Of a stretch of 64,000 bases of DNA, positions 1-10,099 are shown piece after piece; within the stretch, counting starts at the first letter, position 1; each line of letters begins with the position of its first letter. Under the pieces are notes generated by a model that saw nothing but the letters and a program-made list of their open reading frames with translations, was not told the DNA's origin and searched no databases. The stretch is from Nitratireductor pacificus pht-3B (GTDB lineage: Bacteria; Pseudomonadota; Alphaproteobacteria; Rhizobiales; Rhizobiaceae). Location: positions 1 to 64,000 of the forward strand of contig NZ_AMRM01000010.1 in NCBI RefSeq assembly GCF_000300335.1, written 5' to 3'. The position numbers and the translations under genes were made by a program.

Positions 1-434
1 GGGGGGGGCGCCGCGCGCCGCACGCCACCCGCCTGCTTCCTGTTCGCGACGGCTGCTGCGGGAGTTTCCGACGCCAGCGCCGGTTCGCGCGCCTTCTCGA
101 CCACGGCGGCGGGCTCAGCCCGCTCCGGCTCCGGCTCCGGTTCAGGCTTCGGCTCTGGCGGCGGCGCCGCGTCCTCCGCCACATTGCCCGCCCCCTCGAC
201 CTCCAGCCGGATGAGAACCGCGCCAATGGCCATCATGTCGCCGGTCTCGCCGCCGAGGTCGATCACGGTGCCATCGACCGGCGAAGGCACCTCGACCGCG
301 GCCTTGTCCGTCATGACCGTCGCCAGAATATCGTCCTCGCGCACGCTGTCGCCGGGCTTCACATGCCACTCGGTCAGTTCCGCCTCGGCGATGCCCTCGC
401 CGACATCCGGCAGTCGGATTGCATGGATTCCCAT
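1..434 (-). CDS. bkdB: Branched-chain 2-oxoacid dehydrogenase E2 (lipoyl acyltransferase), N-terminal part
   Basis: Runs off the left edge, so only about 144 residues are present. The ATG at 434 follows the bkdA2 stop by 3 bp. Residues 1-80 form a lipoyl domain with the lipoylated lysine in the motif TDKAAVEVP. They are followed by a long Glu/Pro/Ala linker (repeated PEPEPEP), as in E2 acyltransferases of 2-oxoacid dehydrogenase complexes. The E3-binding and catalytic domains must lie outside the window. The position directly behind two E1 subunits makes the branched-chain complex more likely than pyruvate or 2-oxoglutarate dehydrogenase. In that complex E2 moves the acyl group from E1 to CoA. 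Confidence 0.88.
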   Translation of the reverse strand, partial: MGIHAIRLPDVGEGIAEAELTEWHVKPGDSVREDDILATVMTDKAAVEVPSPVDGTVIDLGGETGDMMAIGAVLIRLEVEGAGNVAEDAAPPPEPKPEPEPEPERAEPAAVVEKAREPALASETPAAAVANRKQAGGVRRAAPP

Positions 435-437
435 CGC

Positions 438-1451
438 TCAGTCCTCCATGACCTTCTTGAGCGCCGCGCCCACGCGCACCGGGCCGGGGAAATACTCCCA
501 TTCCTGCGCATGGGGATAGGGCGTGTCCCACCCCGTAACCCGGATGATCGGCGTCTCGAGATGATAGAAGCAGTTCTCCTGCACCAGCGCCATCAGTTCG
601 GCGCCGAAGCCGGAGGTGCGGGTGGCCTCATGGACGATCACGCAGCGCCCGGTCTTCCTGACCGATGCCGTGATCGCGTCGAGATCGAGCGGAAGCAGCG
701 TGCGCAGGTCGATGATCTCCGCATCCACCCCGGTCGCCTCGGCCGCCGCTTCGGCCACGAAGACCATCGTGCCGTAGGCGAGCACGGTAACATCCCCGCC
801 TTCCCGATAGACGCTCGCCTTGCCGAGCGGCACGATCGCGTCACCCTCCGGCACATCCCCCAGCGGATGCTTCTTCCAGCTCACGATGGGCTTGTCGTGG
901 TGTCCGTCAAAGGGGCCATTGTAGAGGCGCTTCGGCTCGAGGAAAATCACGGGATCGGGATCGGCGATGGCCGCGAGAAGCAGACCCTTCGCATCGCGCG
1001 GGTTGGACGGCACCACCACCTTCAGCCCCGAAACATGCGTGAACAGGCCCTCCGGGCTCTGCGAGTGCGTCTGGCCGCCGAAGATGCCGCCGCCGGCGGG
1101 CATGCGGATCACGATCGGGCAGGTGAAGTCCGCATTGGAGCGATGCCGCAGGCGCGCCGCTTCGCTCACGATCTGATCGAAGGCCGGGTAGACATAGTCG
1201 GCGAACTGAATCTCGATCACCGGTTTCAAACCATAGGCGGCCATGCCGATGGCAGTGCCGACGATGCCACCCTCGTTGATCGGCGCGTCGAAGCAGCGGG
1301 ACTTTCCATATTTCGCCTGGAGCCCCGCCGTACAGCGGAAGACCCCGCCGAAAAAACCCACATCCTCGCCATAGACCACCACGCGCTCATCGGCGGACAT
1401 CGCCACGTCGTGGGCATCGCGGATGGCCTCGATCATCGTCATCCGCGCCAT
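438..1451 (-). CDS. bkdA2: 2-oxoisovalerate dehydrogenase E1 component, beta subunit
   Basis: A protein of 337 residues, the usual size. It opens with the family signature MTMIEAIRDAHD and GEDVGFFGG (about 28-36), and has the beta-subunit motif GIVGTAIGMAAYG. With the alpha subunit it forms the thiamine-diphosphate E1 heterotetramer that decarboxylates the 2-oxoacids of valine, leucine and isoleucine. The start at 1451 lies one base from the end of bkdA1, so the two are translationally coupled. Annotation as the acetoin or pyruvate E1 beta subunit is less likely given the long N-terminal extension of the partner. Confidence 0.93.
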   Translation of the reverse strand: MARMTMIEAIRDAHDVAMSADERVVVYGEDVGFFGGVFRCTAGLQAKYGKSRCFDAPINEGGIVGTAIGMAAYGLKPVIEIQFADYVYPAFDQIVSEAARLRHRSNADFTCPIVIRMPAGGGIFGGQTHSQSPEGLFTHVSGLKVVVPSNPRDAKGLLLAAIADPDPVIFLEPKRLYNGPFDGHHDKPIVSWKKHPLGDVPEGDAIVPLGKASVYREGGDVTVLAYGTMVFVAEAAAEATGVDAEIIDLRTLLPLDLDAITASVRKTGRCVIVHEATRTSGFGAELMALVQENCFYHLETPIIRVTGWDTPYPHAQEWEYFPGPVRVGAALKKVMED

Positions 1452-1452
1452 C

Positions 1453-3141
<1,689 letters not shown>

Positions 3142-4656
3142 TCATCGACGGGTGTCGTTTCCCTCGGCTTCGAGCGCGGCCCTGGCCCGCTCCGTCAGGA
3201 GCTTTCGGTCGGGCTTGTTCGTGCCCGCCAGCGGGATCGCCTCGATGAAGCGCACATGGCGCGGATGGGCGTAGGCGGGACCGTTCGCAAGCGTGTAGTC
3301 CTTGACGGCCTGTTCGGTGAGGTCGCTGCCTTTCCGCGTCACCACGAATGCGAAGGGCGCGAGGTTCTTTGTCTCGTGCGGTGCGGGAACGACACAGGCC
3401 TGATGCACGCCCTCCATCGTCTCGATCAGCTTCTCGACCTCGCCCGGCCAGACATTCTCGCCGCCGACATTGAACATGTCGTCGGCGCGGCCCACAAAGT
3501 AGAAGAAGCCGTTCCCGTCCCGCCGCATGATGTCGCCCGAGCGGTACCAGCCGTCCTTCATCACCGCCGCGGTTTTCTCCGGCAGGTTGTTGTAGCCTTC
3601 CATGGACATCGGTCCGCGAATGTAGAAGACGCCCTCGTCCGGCCCATCGCCCTCACGCAGTTCGATCTCCAGCCCTTCCGCCGGATAGCCGAGCGACAGG
3701 GCCGGTCGGGTCACACCTTCTGGATGCGGGCCGAAGGGGGACGGCCCGCCCTCGGTGGTGCCGTAGCTGTTGGAGATCGAAGCGCGCGGAAAGAGCGCCT
3801 GCACCTTGTCGATCAGCGCCTGGGTCAGCGGCGCGGACCCCATCGTGACGTCCGTCACGGAGGAGAAGTCCAGCCCGCCGATCTGGTCCGCCTCCTTCGC
3901 CACCAGCGCCAGCATTGTCGGAACGGAGGTGAGCCATGTCACCCGGAAGGCTTCGATCGAGCGTGCATAGACAAGCGCATCGAAGGACGGGAGGAGCACC
4001 GTGGTCGCCCCCGCCGCCAGGGCGCCCTTGGTCGAGATCGTCGCGTTCATGTGGAACATGGGCGCGGCGACGATGTAGATGTGGTCGTCCTTGTCGCCGA
4101 AGAGCTTGGCGCCCCGCTCCAGCGACCAGCGCTGCGAATCGTGCGACAGGAGCACGCCCTTGGGCATGCCGGTCGAGCCAGAGGTATAGAGCATCATGCC
4201 CACTTCCCGCGGCGCCGGCTCATGGGTCTCGAAGGGGCCGAAGTCGAGCAGCGCGTCGAAACCTCTCCCATGGAGCGGGATCAGGTCGGGGCCGGCCGGA
4301 CACTGACCCGTCCGCGCCGCATCGTGGAAGATCGCCTTCAGCCCGGCATCGCGCGCGATGTGAGCGAGCGTCGGGCGCGGCAGCTTGTAGGAGAACGGCA
4401 CCGCCACCATGCCCGCCCGCATGATGCCCATATAGGCGCTGATGAATGCGCGGCTGTTCTCGCCCAGAAGACCGATCCGGTCGCCGGCCCGGTAGCCGCG
4501 CGCCAGCAGGCCGCGGGCGATGGCGTCGCATTCCCGGTCCAGCTCCGCATAGCTGGTGCGGCACGCCTCGGCGCTGAAATCGCCCGGCTCGATCAGCGCC
4601 GTCTTGTCACCCCAGCGTGCGGCATCGAAGCACTTGCCCAGATTCTTCGAGATCAT
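3142..4656 (-). CDS. AMP-forming acyl-CoA ligase (class I adenylate-forming enzyme)
   Basis: A protein of 504 residues from the ATG at 4656, which has AGGAGA 5 bases upstream; a longer frame from 4725 would overlap the preceding gene. The P-loop motif TSGSTGMPKG is at about 158-167. NSYGTTEGGP (A5) and GWYRSGD (A7) follow, then the C-terminal acyl-transfer domain with a lysine in the context TNKPDRKLL. It activates a carboxylic acid to its CoA thioester with ATP. Being the last gene of the 12-gene run, it probably activates the carboxylate left by the upstream dehydrogenase and hydrolases. The substrate cannot be read from the sequence. Confidence 0.88.
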   Translation of the reverse strand: MISKNLGKCFDAARWGDKTALIEPGDFSAEACRTSYAELDRECDAIARGLLARGYRAGDRIGLLGENSRAFISAYMGIMRAGMVAVPFSYKLPRPTLAHIARDAGLKAIFHDAARTGQCPAGPDLIPLHGRGFDALLDFGPFETHEPAPREVGMMLYTSGSTGMPKGVLLSHDSQRWSLERGAKLFGDKDDHIYIVAAPMFHMNATISTKGALAAGATTVLLPSFDALVYARSIEAFRVTWLTSVPTMLALVAKEADQIGGLDFSSVTDVTMGSAPLTQALIDKVQALFPRASISNSYGTTEGGPSPFGPHPEGVTRPALSLGYPAEGLEIELREGDGPDEGVFYIRGPMSMEGYNNLPEKTAAVMKDGWYRSGDIMRRDGNGFFYFVGRADDMFNVGGENVWPGEVEKLIETMEGVHQACVVPAPHETKNLAPFAFVVTRKGSDLTEQAVKDYTLANGPAYAHPRHVRFIEAIPLAGTNKPDRKLLTERARAALEAEGNDTRR

Positions 4657-4672
4657 CCGATTTCTCCTGGCT

Positions 4673-5680
4673 TCAACCGACTTCCAGCACGACCTTGCCG
4701 ATGATCCTGCGATCCTGCAGGTCATGCATCGCCTGACGGATTCCGTTCATCGGGATGACCCGGTCGATCACCGGCTCGAGACGGCCCGTGGCGATCAGCT
4801 CGAGCATCCTCACATGGTCTTCGCGTTCCCACCCGTTGGACCCAATGATCGTATGCTCGAACGACCAGATGTAGCGGATGTCGGTCTTCGGATCGTAGCC
4901 GCCCGTCGCCCCGCAGGTGAGGATTCGCCCGCCGCGCCGGACGGTCTTGAAGCTCTCCGCCCAGTGCGTCCCGCCGGAATAGTTCACGCAGACATCGACA
5001 CCGCCACTGACGCCGCGCGTCCGCGGTTTGCCGAAGGTTTCCACCACATAGTCCACATAGTGGGTGGTCGACGTGTCGATCACGTGGTCGGCGCCGATCG
5101 CCCGCAATTTCTCGCCCTTGTCGGCGCTGCTGGTGACCGCGATCACCTTGCAGCCCGCCATCTTGGCGAGCTGGATACAGCAGGTCCCGACGCCCCCGCT
5201 GGCGCCGAGGATCAGCACCTTCTCGCCGCTCTCGATCCGTCCGCGCGTGAACAGCATGCGGTGCGCCGTGGCATAGGCGGTGGGCAGGCAGGCGGCGGCC
5301 AGATCGTCCACCGCGTCCGGCACCGGAACCAGCTGGTTCGCCTCGACCGCGATGAACTCGCACAGGCCGCCGCGCAGCGTCTCGCCCATCATGCCCTGAT
5401 CGTTGCTCGGCTCGACGCCGACCCGCTGGTGAAGGGCGAAGCGCCCGCCATCCACCGCCGCGCCCAGTTCCACGATCTCCGCGGAAATGTCGGCGCCCGG
5501 GATCATCGGCAGCGGCGTGCGCAGGCCTGGAATGCCGCGCATGACCATCGGGTCAAAACCGTTCAGCGAAACCGCCTTCACCTTGAGCAGGCACTGGGTC
5601 GGCGTGATCTCCGGCATCGGAACATCCGCCTCGTGCAGGTTCTCGATGGGGCCGTGGGCCGTAAACTGTATCGCGCGCAT
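4673..5680 (-). CDS. Zinc-independent MDR-family alcohol dehydrogenase / quinone oxidoreductase-like
   Basis: A protein of 335 residues starting MRAIQFTAHG at 5680; the 44 upstream in-frame residues are arginine-rich and would overlap the thioesterase. The medium-chain dehydrogenase fold is clear: a GroES-like half, then the Rossmann motif GASGGVGTCCIQLAK and a C-terminal substrate segment. The GHE catalytic-zinc motif and the structural four-cysteine lobe are missing, so it belongs with quinone oxidoreductase, crotonyl-CoA reductase and related zinc-free members. It probably uses NADPH. The gap to the next gene (the ligase) is only 16 bp. Confidence 0.85.
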   Translation of the reverse strand: MRAIQFTAHGPIENLHEADVPMPEITPTQCLLKVKAVSLNGFDPMVMRGIPGLRTPLPMIPGADISAEIVELGAAVDGGRFALHQRVGVEPSNDQGMMGETLRGGLCEFIAVEANQLVPVPDAVDDLAAACLPTAYATAHRMLFTRGRIESGEKVLILGASGGVGTCCIQLAKMAGCKVIAVTSSADKGEKLRAIGADHVIDTSTTHYVDYVVETFGKPRTRGVSGGVDVCVNYSGGTHWAESFKTVRRGGRILTCGATGGYDPKTDIRYIWSFEHTIIGSNGWEREDHVRMLELIATGRLEPVIDRVIPMNGIRQAMHDLQDRRIIGKVVLEVG

Positions 5681-5703
5681 TGCCGGTATCCTCGTATTTT
5701 CGT

Positions 5704-6120
5704 TCAGGCGGCGGACTTGACGGCGGAGGAATAGGTTCCGCGCCCGACCGCGATCAGCGCGCCGGTCTCGTCCGCGACCTCGATGTCCACCACGGCGATC
5801 GAACGGCCGCATTTGATCAGCGTCGCGGTGGCGAGCACCTTCGCACCCCGCGCGAACCGCAGATAATCCACATGCAAGCTGATGGTCGGCACGCCCTGCC
5901 CGACCTTCAGCGCGACCGCGTAGTCTCCCGCGATGTCGATCAGCGTCGCGATGACGCCGCCATGCAGTTCCACCCGCGCATCGTCGCGCGAGAATGCCTC
6001 CCGCGCTGTCAGGGAGAGCGTCAGCCGGCCCGCCGCCTGGTCGAAATCCTCGAGCGCGATGCCCAGCGTGCGGTGAAACGGGCAGCCGGCGACCATCGCT
6101 TCCAGTTCCGCCCGGGTCAT
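5704..6120 (-). CDS. PaaI-type hotdog-fold thioesterase
   Basis: A protein of 138 residues, starting MTRAELEAMV at 6120, with an ATGA overlap with the preceding gene. It has the hotdog-family pattern: RVELHGGVIATLIDIAGD, where the HGG and the D/E following the helix form the active site, then SLHVDYLRFA and a closing ...GRGTYSSA strand. PaaI-like enzymes hydrolyse aryl- or acyl-CoA that accumulates during catabolism of aromatic or fatty acids. Its presence beside an acyl-CoA ligase suggests CoA recycling in this pathway. Confidence 0.85.
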   Translation of the reverse strand: MTRAELEAMVAGCPFHRTLGIALEDFDQAAGRLTLSLTAREAFSRDDARVELHGGVIATLIDIAGDYAVALKVGQGVPTISLHVDYLRFARGAKVLATATLIKCGRSIAVVDIEVADETGALIAVGRGTYSSAVKSAA

Positions 6121-6758
6121 GTCAGCAGCACCTCGCCCTTCGGCGTGTCGAGCCGCAGCAGGAAGCCGGGCGTCACCGCGCGCCGCACTGGGACACGCAC
6201 CCCCAGTTTCCCGTAGATCTCGCGCAGTTCGTCGGCGCGCGGATGCAGCGCCGCGAACTCCAGCATCGTCAGCCCCTTGGGCGTGACCTCGCAGGGATGC
6301 GGGCTGTCCATCCAGTCGATCAGGAAGGGGATCATGTCTCCCCAGACGGGATCGCTGACATAGATCGACCGCCATTGCAGCTTCACCCCGTCATCGCGCA
6401 TGCGCGTCATGTAGACCGGGTCGCTGGCGTCGATCCCGAGCGCCCGCGCCGTATCGCGATAGGCCTCCAGGCCCGCCCCGCGGATGCCGAACGTGTGCAT
6501 CTCGGGAGCCGCGAGCCTGCCGATGCGCTCCGCGCGCTCGCGGAAATTCTCCTGCGCCGGATCGACGGAGATCACTTCGAAATAGAGCTGGTCCCCCAGC
6601 GACGCGAGCGTGTTGCGCGTGCCGAACCCCGCATGGCTGCCGCCCTTGCCCGGCGTCACACCGGTCGCGGCGGAAAACAGCGCCGAACCCTCGTCGAGAT
6701 CGGGAACCGCCCACAGCATGTGGTCCAGCCCCAGTTCTCCGCTCACATAGTCGATCAT
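6117..6758 (-). CDS. VOC superfamily protein (glyoxalase-like domain)
   Basis: A protein of 213 residues. It starts MIDYVSGELGLDHMLWAVPDLDEG, the Glyoxalase_3-type opening with a metal-binding His in LDH. FEVISVDPAQ supplies a likely Glu ligand. The family contains metal-dependent isomerases, epimerases and dioxygenases as well as binding proteins, so the reaction cannot be given. It overlaps both neighbours by 4 bases (ATGA), which means tight coupling with the PLP enzyme and the thioesterase. Confidence 0.75.
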   Translation of the reverse strand: MIDYVSGELGLDHMLWAVPDLDEGSALFSAATGVTPGKGGSHAGFGTRNTLASLGDQLYFEVISVDPAQENFRERAERIGRLAAPEMHTFGIRGAGLEAYRDTARALGIDASDPVYMTRMRDDGVKLQWRSIYVSDPVWGDMIPFLIDWMDSPHPCEVTPKGLTMLEFAALHPRADELREIYGKLGVRVPVRRAVTPGFLLRLDTPKGEVLLT

Positions 6759-7798
6759 TCAGCCAGCTCCCGCAGTTTTCGAGCCAGCGCCGCGGGTTCG
6801 GCGGCCAGCCAGGATTCATTGAACTTGACGGTCATCCGGTCGCCGGCGAGCGGCGGCAGTTTCAGCCCGAGCCGCTGCGCGCGCGCCGCGAATGCCGCAG
6901 GATCGCCGGGCGCGCGCGGAAGGATCAGCCGGACGGCATTGGTGCCGTCGGCGAACCGCTCGACCGCGACCGGGCCACCCTCCATGGCGGCGAACACGGC
7001 CTCCACGTGGCGAACCACCTCCGCCCAGAGCGCGTCGAACCGCGACAGCTTGTCCTGCGCCATCACCGCCGCCGGCCACATCTGCCAGAGGCCGCCGCCA
7101 TAGGCGCGCCGCTGATGGTAGACATCGTCGAGAAGGGCCGCCTCCCCCGCAAGGACGCAGCCGAAGGGCGCATCGAGATATTTGTAGAGCGACAGGTAGA
7201 CGAGGTCGAAGGGGGCGGCCATGTCGGCAGGCGATTGCCCCGTGACCGCGCATTCGATGAGCATGCGCGCGCCGTCGAGAAACATCGGGACGCCGTGCTC
7301 GCGGGCCACCTCGGCAATCGCCGCGATCCGCCCGGAACCGAAACGCCGCCCGTCGATCCTGCGGCTCGGGCTTTCGATGGCGATGCAGCCGATCCGCGCG
7401 GCGACCCGCGCCGAAGCCGCCCGGGCGATTTCGTGCTCCACATCTGCGGCTTCGAAGCCGGCGCCTTCTCCCGCCAGCGGCACCATGGTGAAGCGTCCGA
7501 GCGCCGCCAGATTGTCGCCGGCATCGTTGAAGAAATGCCCGTCGCGATGCACCAGGATGCGCGCATTGTCCGTCCCGGCGAGGAGGCGCATGGCGCAGAG
7601 ATTGGCGAGCGTCCCGGTCGGGAAGACCACCGCCCGCTCCTTGCCGAGATGCGCGGCGATCCGCGCCTCGAACGCCTCGACGGCGCCGCCATTGCCGTAA
7701 TAGTCCGAAACGGTCTTCCCGTCGGACGTCAGGCTTGCCAGCCGCTCGGCCATCTCCTTCGGCGAAAGCAGCGCCGCGTCGTCAACCAGCGAGATCAT
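6755..7798 (-). CDS. PLP-dependent threonine aldolase / beta-eliminating lyase family enzyme
   Basis: A protein of 347 residues from the ATG at 7798 (an in-frame ATG at 7804 is also possible). The fold-type I pattern of the low-specificity threonine aldolase group is present: FPTGTLANLCAM, HRDGHFFNDAGD, IESPSRRIDG, FLDGARM (the Asp that binds the pyridine ring) and the catalytic lysine in LSLYKYLDAPFG. Such enzymes cleave beta-hydroxy amino acids into glycine plus an aldehyde, or eliminate across a C-beta bond. The aldehyde could feed the dehydrogenase and ligase encoded after it. It overlaps the end of the FAD gene by 17 bp. Confidence 0.82.
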   Translation of the reverse strand: MISLVDDAALLSPKEMAERLASLTSDGKTVSDYYGNGGAVEAFEARIAAHLGKERAVVFPTGTLANLCAMRLLAGTDNARILVHRDGHFFNDAGDNLAALGRFTMVPLAGEGAGFEAADVEHEIARAASARVAARIGCIAIESPSRRIDGRRFGSGRIAAIAEVAREHGVPMFLDGARMLIECAVTGQSPADMAAPFDLVYLSLYKYLDAPFGCVLAGEAALLDDVYHQRRAYGGGLWQMWPAAVMAQDKLSRFDALWAEVVRHVEAVFAAMEGGPVAVERFADGTNAVRLILPRAPGDPAAFAARAQRLGLKLPPLAGDRMTVKFNESWLAAEPAALARKLRELAE

Positions 7799-9314
7799 GC
7801 ACATCTCCTCTCATCGCTGCATTGGTCCCGGCAATGCCGCCACCGACACAGCATTCCGCGAGATTGCCGCCGGACATGTAGAGATGCCCGAATGCCGATC
7901 CGCATTCGCCGGCGGCGAAAAGCCCCGGAATGGCGTCGCCGCCCGGCGTGAGCACCCTTTGCTGCGCGTCATGCACGGGACCGCCCTGCGTGTTGGAGAC
8001 GACCGGCTCGACGGGAGCGACGAAGTATGGCGCCTTCAGCGCATGCAGCGAGGAAGCGGGCCGCCCGAACCGCGCGTCTGCTCCGCCGGCGCACGCGGCG
8101 TTCCAGCCTCGAAGGCTTTCCCCGACGATGGCCGGATCCGCCCCGATGATCTCCGCCAGGGCCGCGCAATCCGCGGCGGAGCGAAACAGGCCGGACTCCA
8201 CTTCGCTGCTGTTGTCCACGCTCCAGTCGTAGCGCGCGGCCGCATCGTTGCGCGTCGGCTTGCCGAGGGGGTACATCGCCAGCCCGGCGGCGTCGGTCAC
8301 CATCCAGGCCGGGTTGCGGTCGTGGCGTTGCCGCGCCGGGTCGAAAGTCGCGAGCGCTCGCCCTCCGGTGTCCTGCACATAGGGCTCGTACTCGTTCATG
8401 AACCGCCGCCCGGACCGGTCGAGCAGGATCCACGGCATCACCGGCAAGCCGCCCGGCGCCTTGCAATCGGCATCCGGCGTCCAGTCGGGAAGCCGCTTCA
8501 CCCGCACGCCGAACGGATAATCCCGATCGGGCAGGCGGTAGCCATAGCAGCCGTGCCAGTGCCACATGTGCCAGAGGTCCGCGCCCGCCGCCTGCGCCAT
8601 GCGGATGCCGTCTCCCGTGTTGCCGGCATAGGCCGCCGACAGGGCCGGACCGCCCGGCCAGTACTGGGCCTGCATGGCGGGATCGGCTTCGAAGCCGCCG
8701 CAGGCAAGCACCACCCCGCCGCGCGCCGCGAACGTTGTCCCGTCGGCCAGCGTCACCCCGCCGACCGCGCCCTCGCGCATGAGGAGACGGGCGACAGGGC
8801 TTTCCAGCCGGACGTCGATCCGCGCGCCGCGCTTCTCGACATTCATCTGCAGGAGTCGGAACAGCAGCGCGCCCTGCTCCGCGCCGCGGACATGGGGCCA
8901 TGCGGCCGCCGGATCGAAACCCTCGATGGACTCGACATAGGCGAAGCCGAATGTCCCGCCCCCCGGGAAAGGATAGTTTGCAGGCGAATGGCGGTTCTCC
9001 ACCCGCGCTCCGGTGCCCTGCGCCAGCGCGGACAGCCGCGCCGCGACCCCTGCCATTCCCTCGGCCAGTTGCCGCAGCACCGGGTCCGGCGTCTTGCCCC
9101 CGCAGGTCGCCTGCAGGTAGGCGAAGGCCTTGCCGGCATCTTCCGCGGTGCGCAGCCCGCCCGCCGAGCAGATCGATATCCCGCCCGGTTGCGCCGCCTT
9201 TTCCAGGAGAAGCACACGGGCGCCCGAATCCGCTGCCGCGATTGCCGCGAACGCGCCGGCATAACCATAGCCAACGACGATCACGTCATACGGGGCTGCG
9301 CCCGGTGTCGTCAT
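7782..9314 (-). CDS. FAD-dependent oxidoreductase of the fumarate reductase / KstD-like flavoprotein family
   Basis: A protein of 510 residues. The N-terminal Rossmann motif is VGYGYAGAFAAIAAADSG (GxGxxG), followed by the LLEKAAQPGGISICSAGG FAD-contact segment. The C terminus shows the closing GLFAAGECGSAFGHLYMSGGNLAEC motif common to soluble fumarate reductases and 3-ketosteroid dehydrogenases. It should introduce or remove a C-C double bond, or act on a related substrate. The N terminus shows no Tat or Sec signal, so it is cytoplasmic. A second member of this superfamily lies at 19110. Confidence 0.85.
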   Translation of the reverse strand: MTTPGAAPYDVIVVGYGYAGAFAAIAAADSGARVLLLEKAAQPGGISICSAGGLRTAEDAGKAFAYLQATCGGKTPDPVLRQLAEGMAGVAARLSALAQGTGARVENRHSPANYPFPGGGTFGFAYVESIEGFDPAAAWPHVRGAEQGALLFRLLQMNVEKRGARIDVRLESPVARLLMREGAVGGVTLADGTTFAARGGVVLACGGFEADPAMQAQYWPGGPALSAAYAGNTGDGIRMAQAAGADLWHMWHWHGCYGYRLPDRDYPFGVRVKRLPDWTPDADCKAPGGLPVMPWILLDRSGRRFMNEYEPYVQDTGGRALATFDPARQRHDRNPAWMVTDAAGLAMYPLGKPTRNDAAARYDWSVDNSSEVESGLFRSAADCAALAEIIGADPAIVGESLRGWNAACAGGADARFGRPASSLHALKAPYFVAPVEPVVSNTQGGPVHDAQQRVLTPGGDAIPGLFAAGECGSAFGHLYMSGGNLAECCVGGGIAGTNAAMRGDVHDLAG

Positions 9315-10099
9315 GCCGGCGCTTTCAGCGCTTCAGGCCAGAGGGCGCGCAGGCCGTCGACCACGTCGCCCACCGTCGCGTCCAGCGATGCCTTCCCCTT
9401 GGCCTCGGTGGCCAGCGTCGGGTCTCCGCGCACGCCTGTCTTGCTGTAGTCGATCCCGCTCGTCGGATCGGGATTGAAGATCGTCGGGAGATAGAAGACC
9501 GTGTCCGGCGCAGCCGCCAGGTTTCCGTAGTCCTGCTCGGCCTTTCCTGCGCGGATGCGCTCGGGCGCCAGCGCCTGGATCAGCGCGGTCTCGTGCTCGT
9601 CGCCATGTCCGCCATGCGCCTGCTCCATCAGGCCGTCGGCCGCCTTGCCGAGACGGCTGATATGCGCCGCCGCGACACGAATGCCGGTGTGCTCGTAGAG
9701 TTCGCGCAGCGTCACGTTGACGATCGGCTCGGTGGAGATCCCCGTATTGACCACGAGGATCCGTGTCAGCTTCTGGGCGATGAACCCCTTGAGCACGTCA
9801 TGCAGCAGGGCCGCGAAGGTTTCCGGCTCGAGATGCTGGCTCCCCGGATAGTGCCGGAAGGCCGGATAGTAGCCGAAGCTGATCACCGGCGCCGACAGCA
9901 CCGGCAGTTGCGCCAGCACGCCGTCGCAGATGCCGCGCGCCAGCAGATAGTCCGTGCAGAGCGGCAGGTGATGGCCGTGCTCCTTCGAGGCGGCACCGAT
10001 GGGCACCATCATCACCGCGTCGCGGCGGAACCATGCATCCGCCTCCGGCCATGTCAGGTCTTCGAGCCAGCGCCCGGTCTGCGTTTTCGTCATAGCCAT
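9311..10099 (-). CDS. Creatininase-family amidohydrolase (variant metal motif)
   Basis: A protein of 262 residues, the normal family length. The metal-site segment reads SKEHGHHLPLCTD, and the second is HGGHGDEHETAL, corresponding to the H-x-E ligands of creatininase. The family hydrolyses cyclic or linear amides (creatinine, mycofactocin precursor, formamido-pyrimidine). Two positions differ from classical creatininase: KEHG replaces EQHG, and the NGHGGN loop is replaced by VNTGISTEP. This is therefore a divergent subfamily, possibly with a different metal site or substrate. It overlaps the alpha/beta hydrolase and FAD genes at its ends. Confidence 0.83.
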   Translation of the reverse strand: MAMTKTQTGRWLEDLTWPEADAWFRRDAVMMVPIGAASKEHGHHLPLCTDYLLARGICDGVLAQLPVLSAPVISFGYYPAFRHYPGSQHLEPETFAALLHDVLKGFIAQKLTRILVVNTGISTEPIVNVTLRELYEHTGIRVAAAHISRLGKAADGLMEQAHGGHGDEHETALIQALAPERIRAGKAEQDYGNLAAAPDTVFYLPTIFNPDPTSGIDYSKTGVRGDPTLATEAKGKASLDATVGDVVDGLRALWPEALKAPA

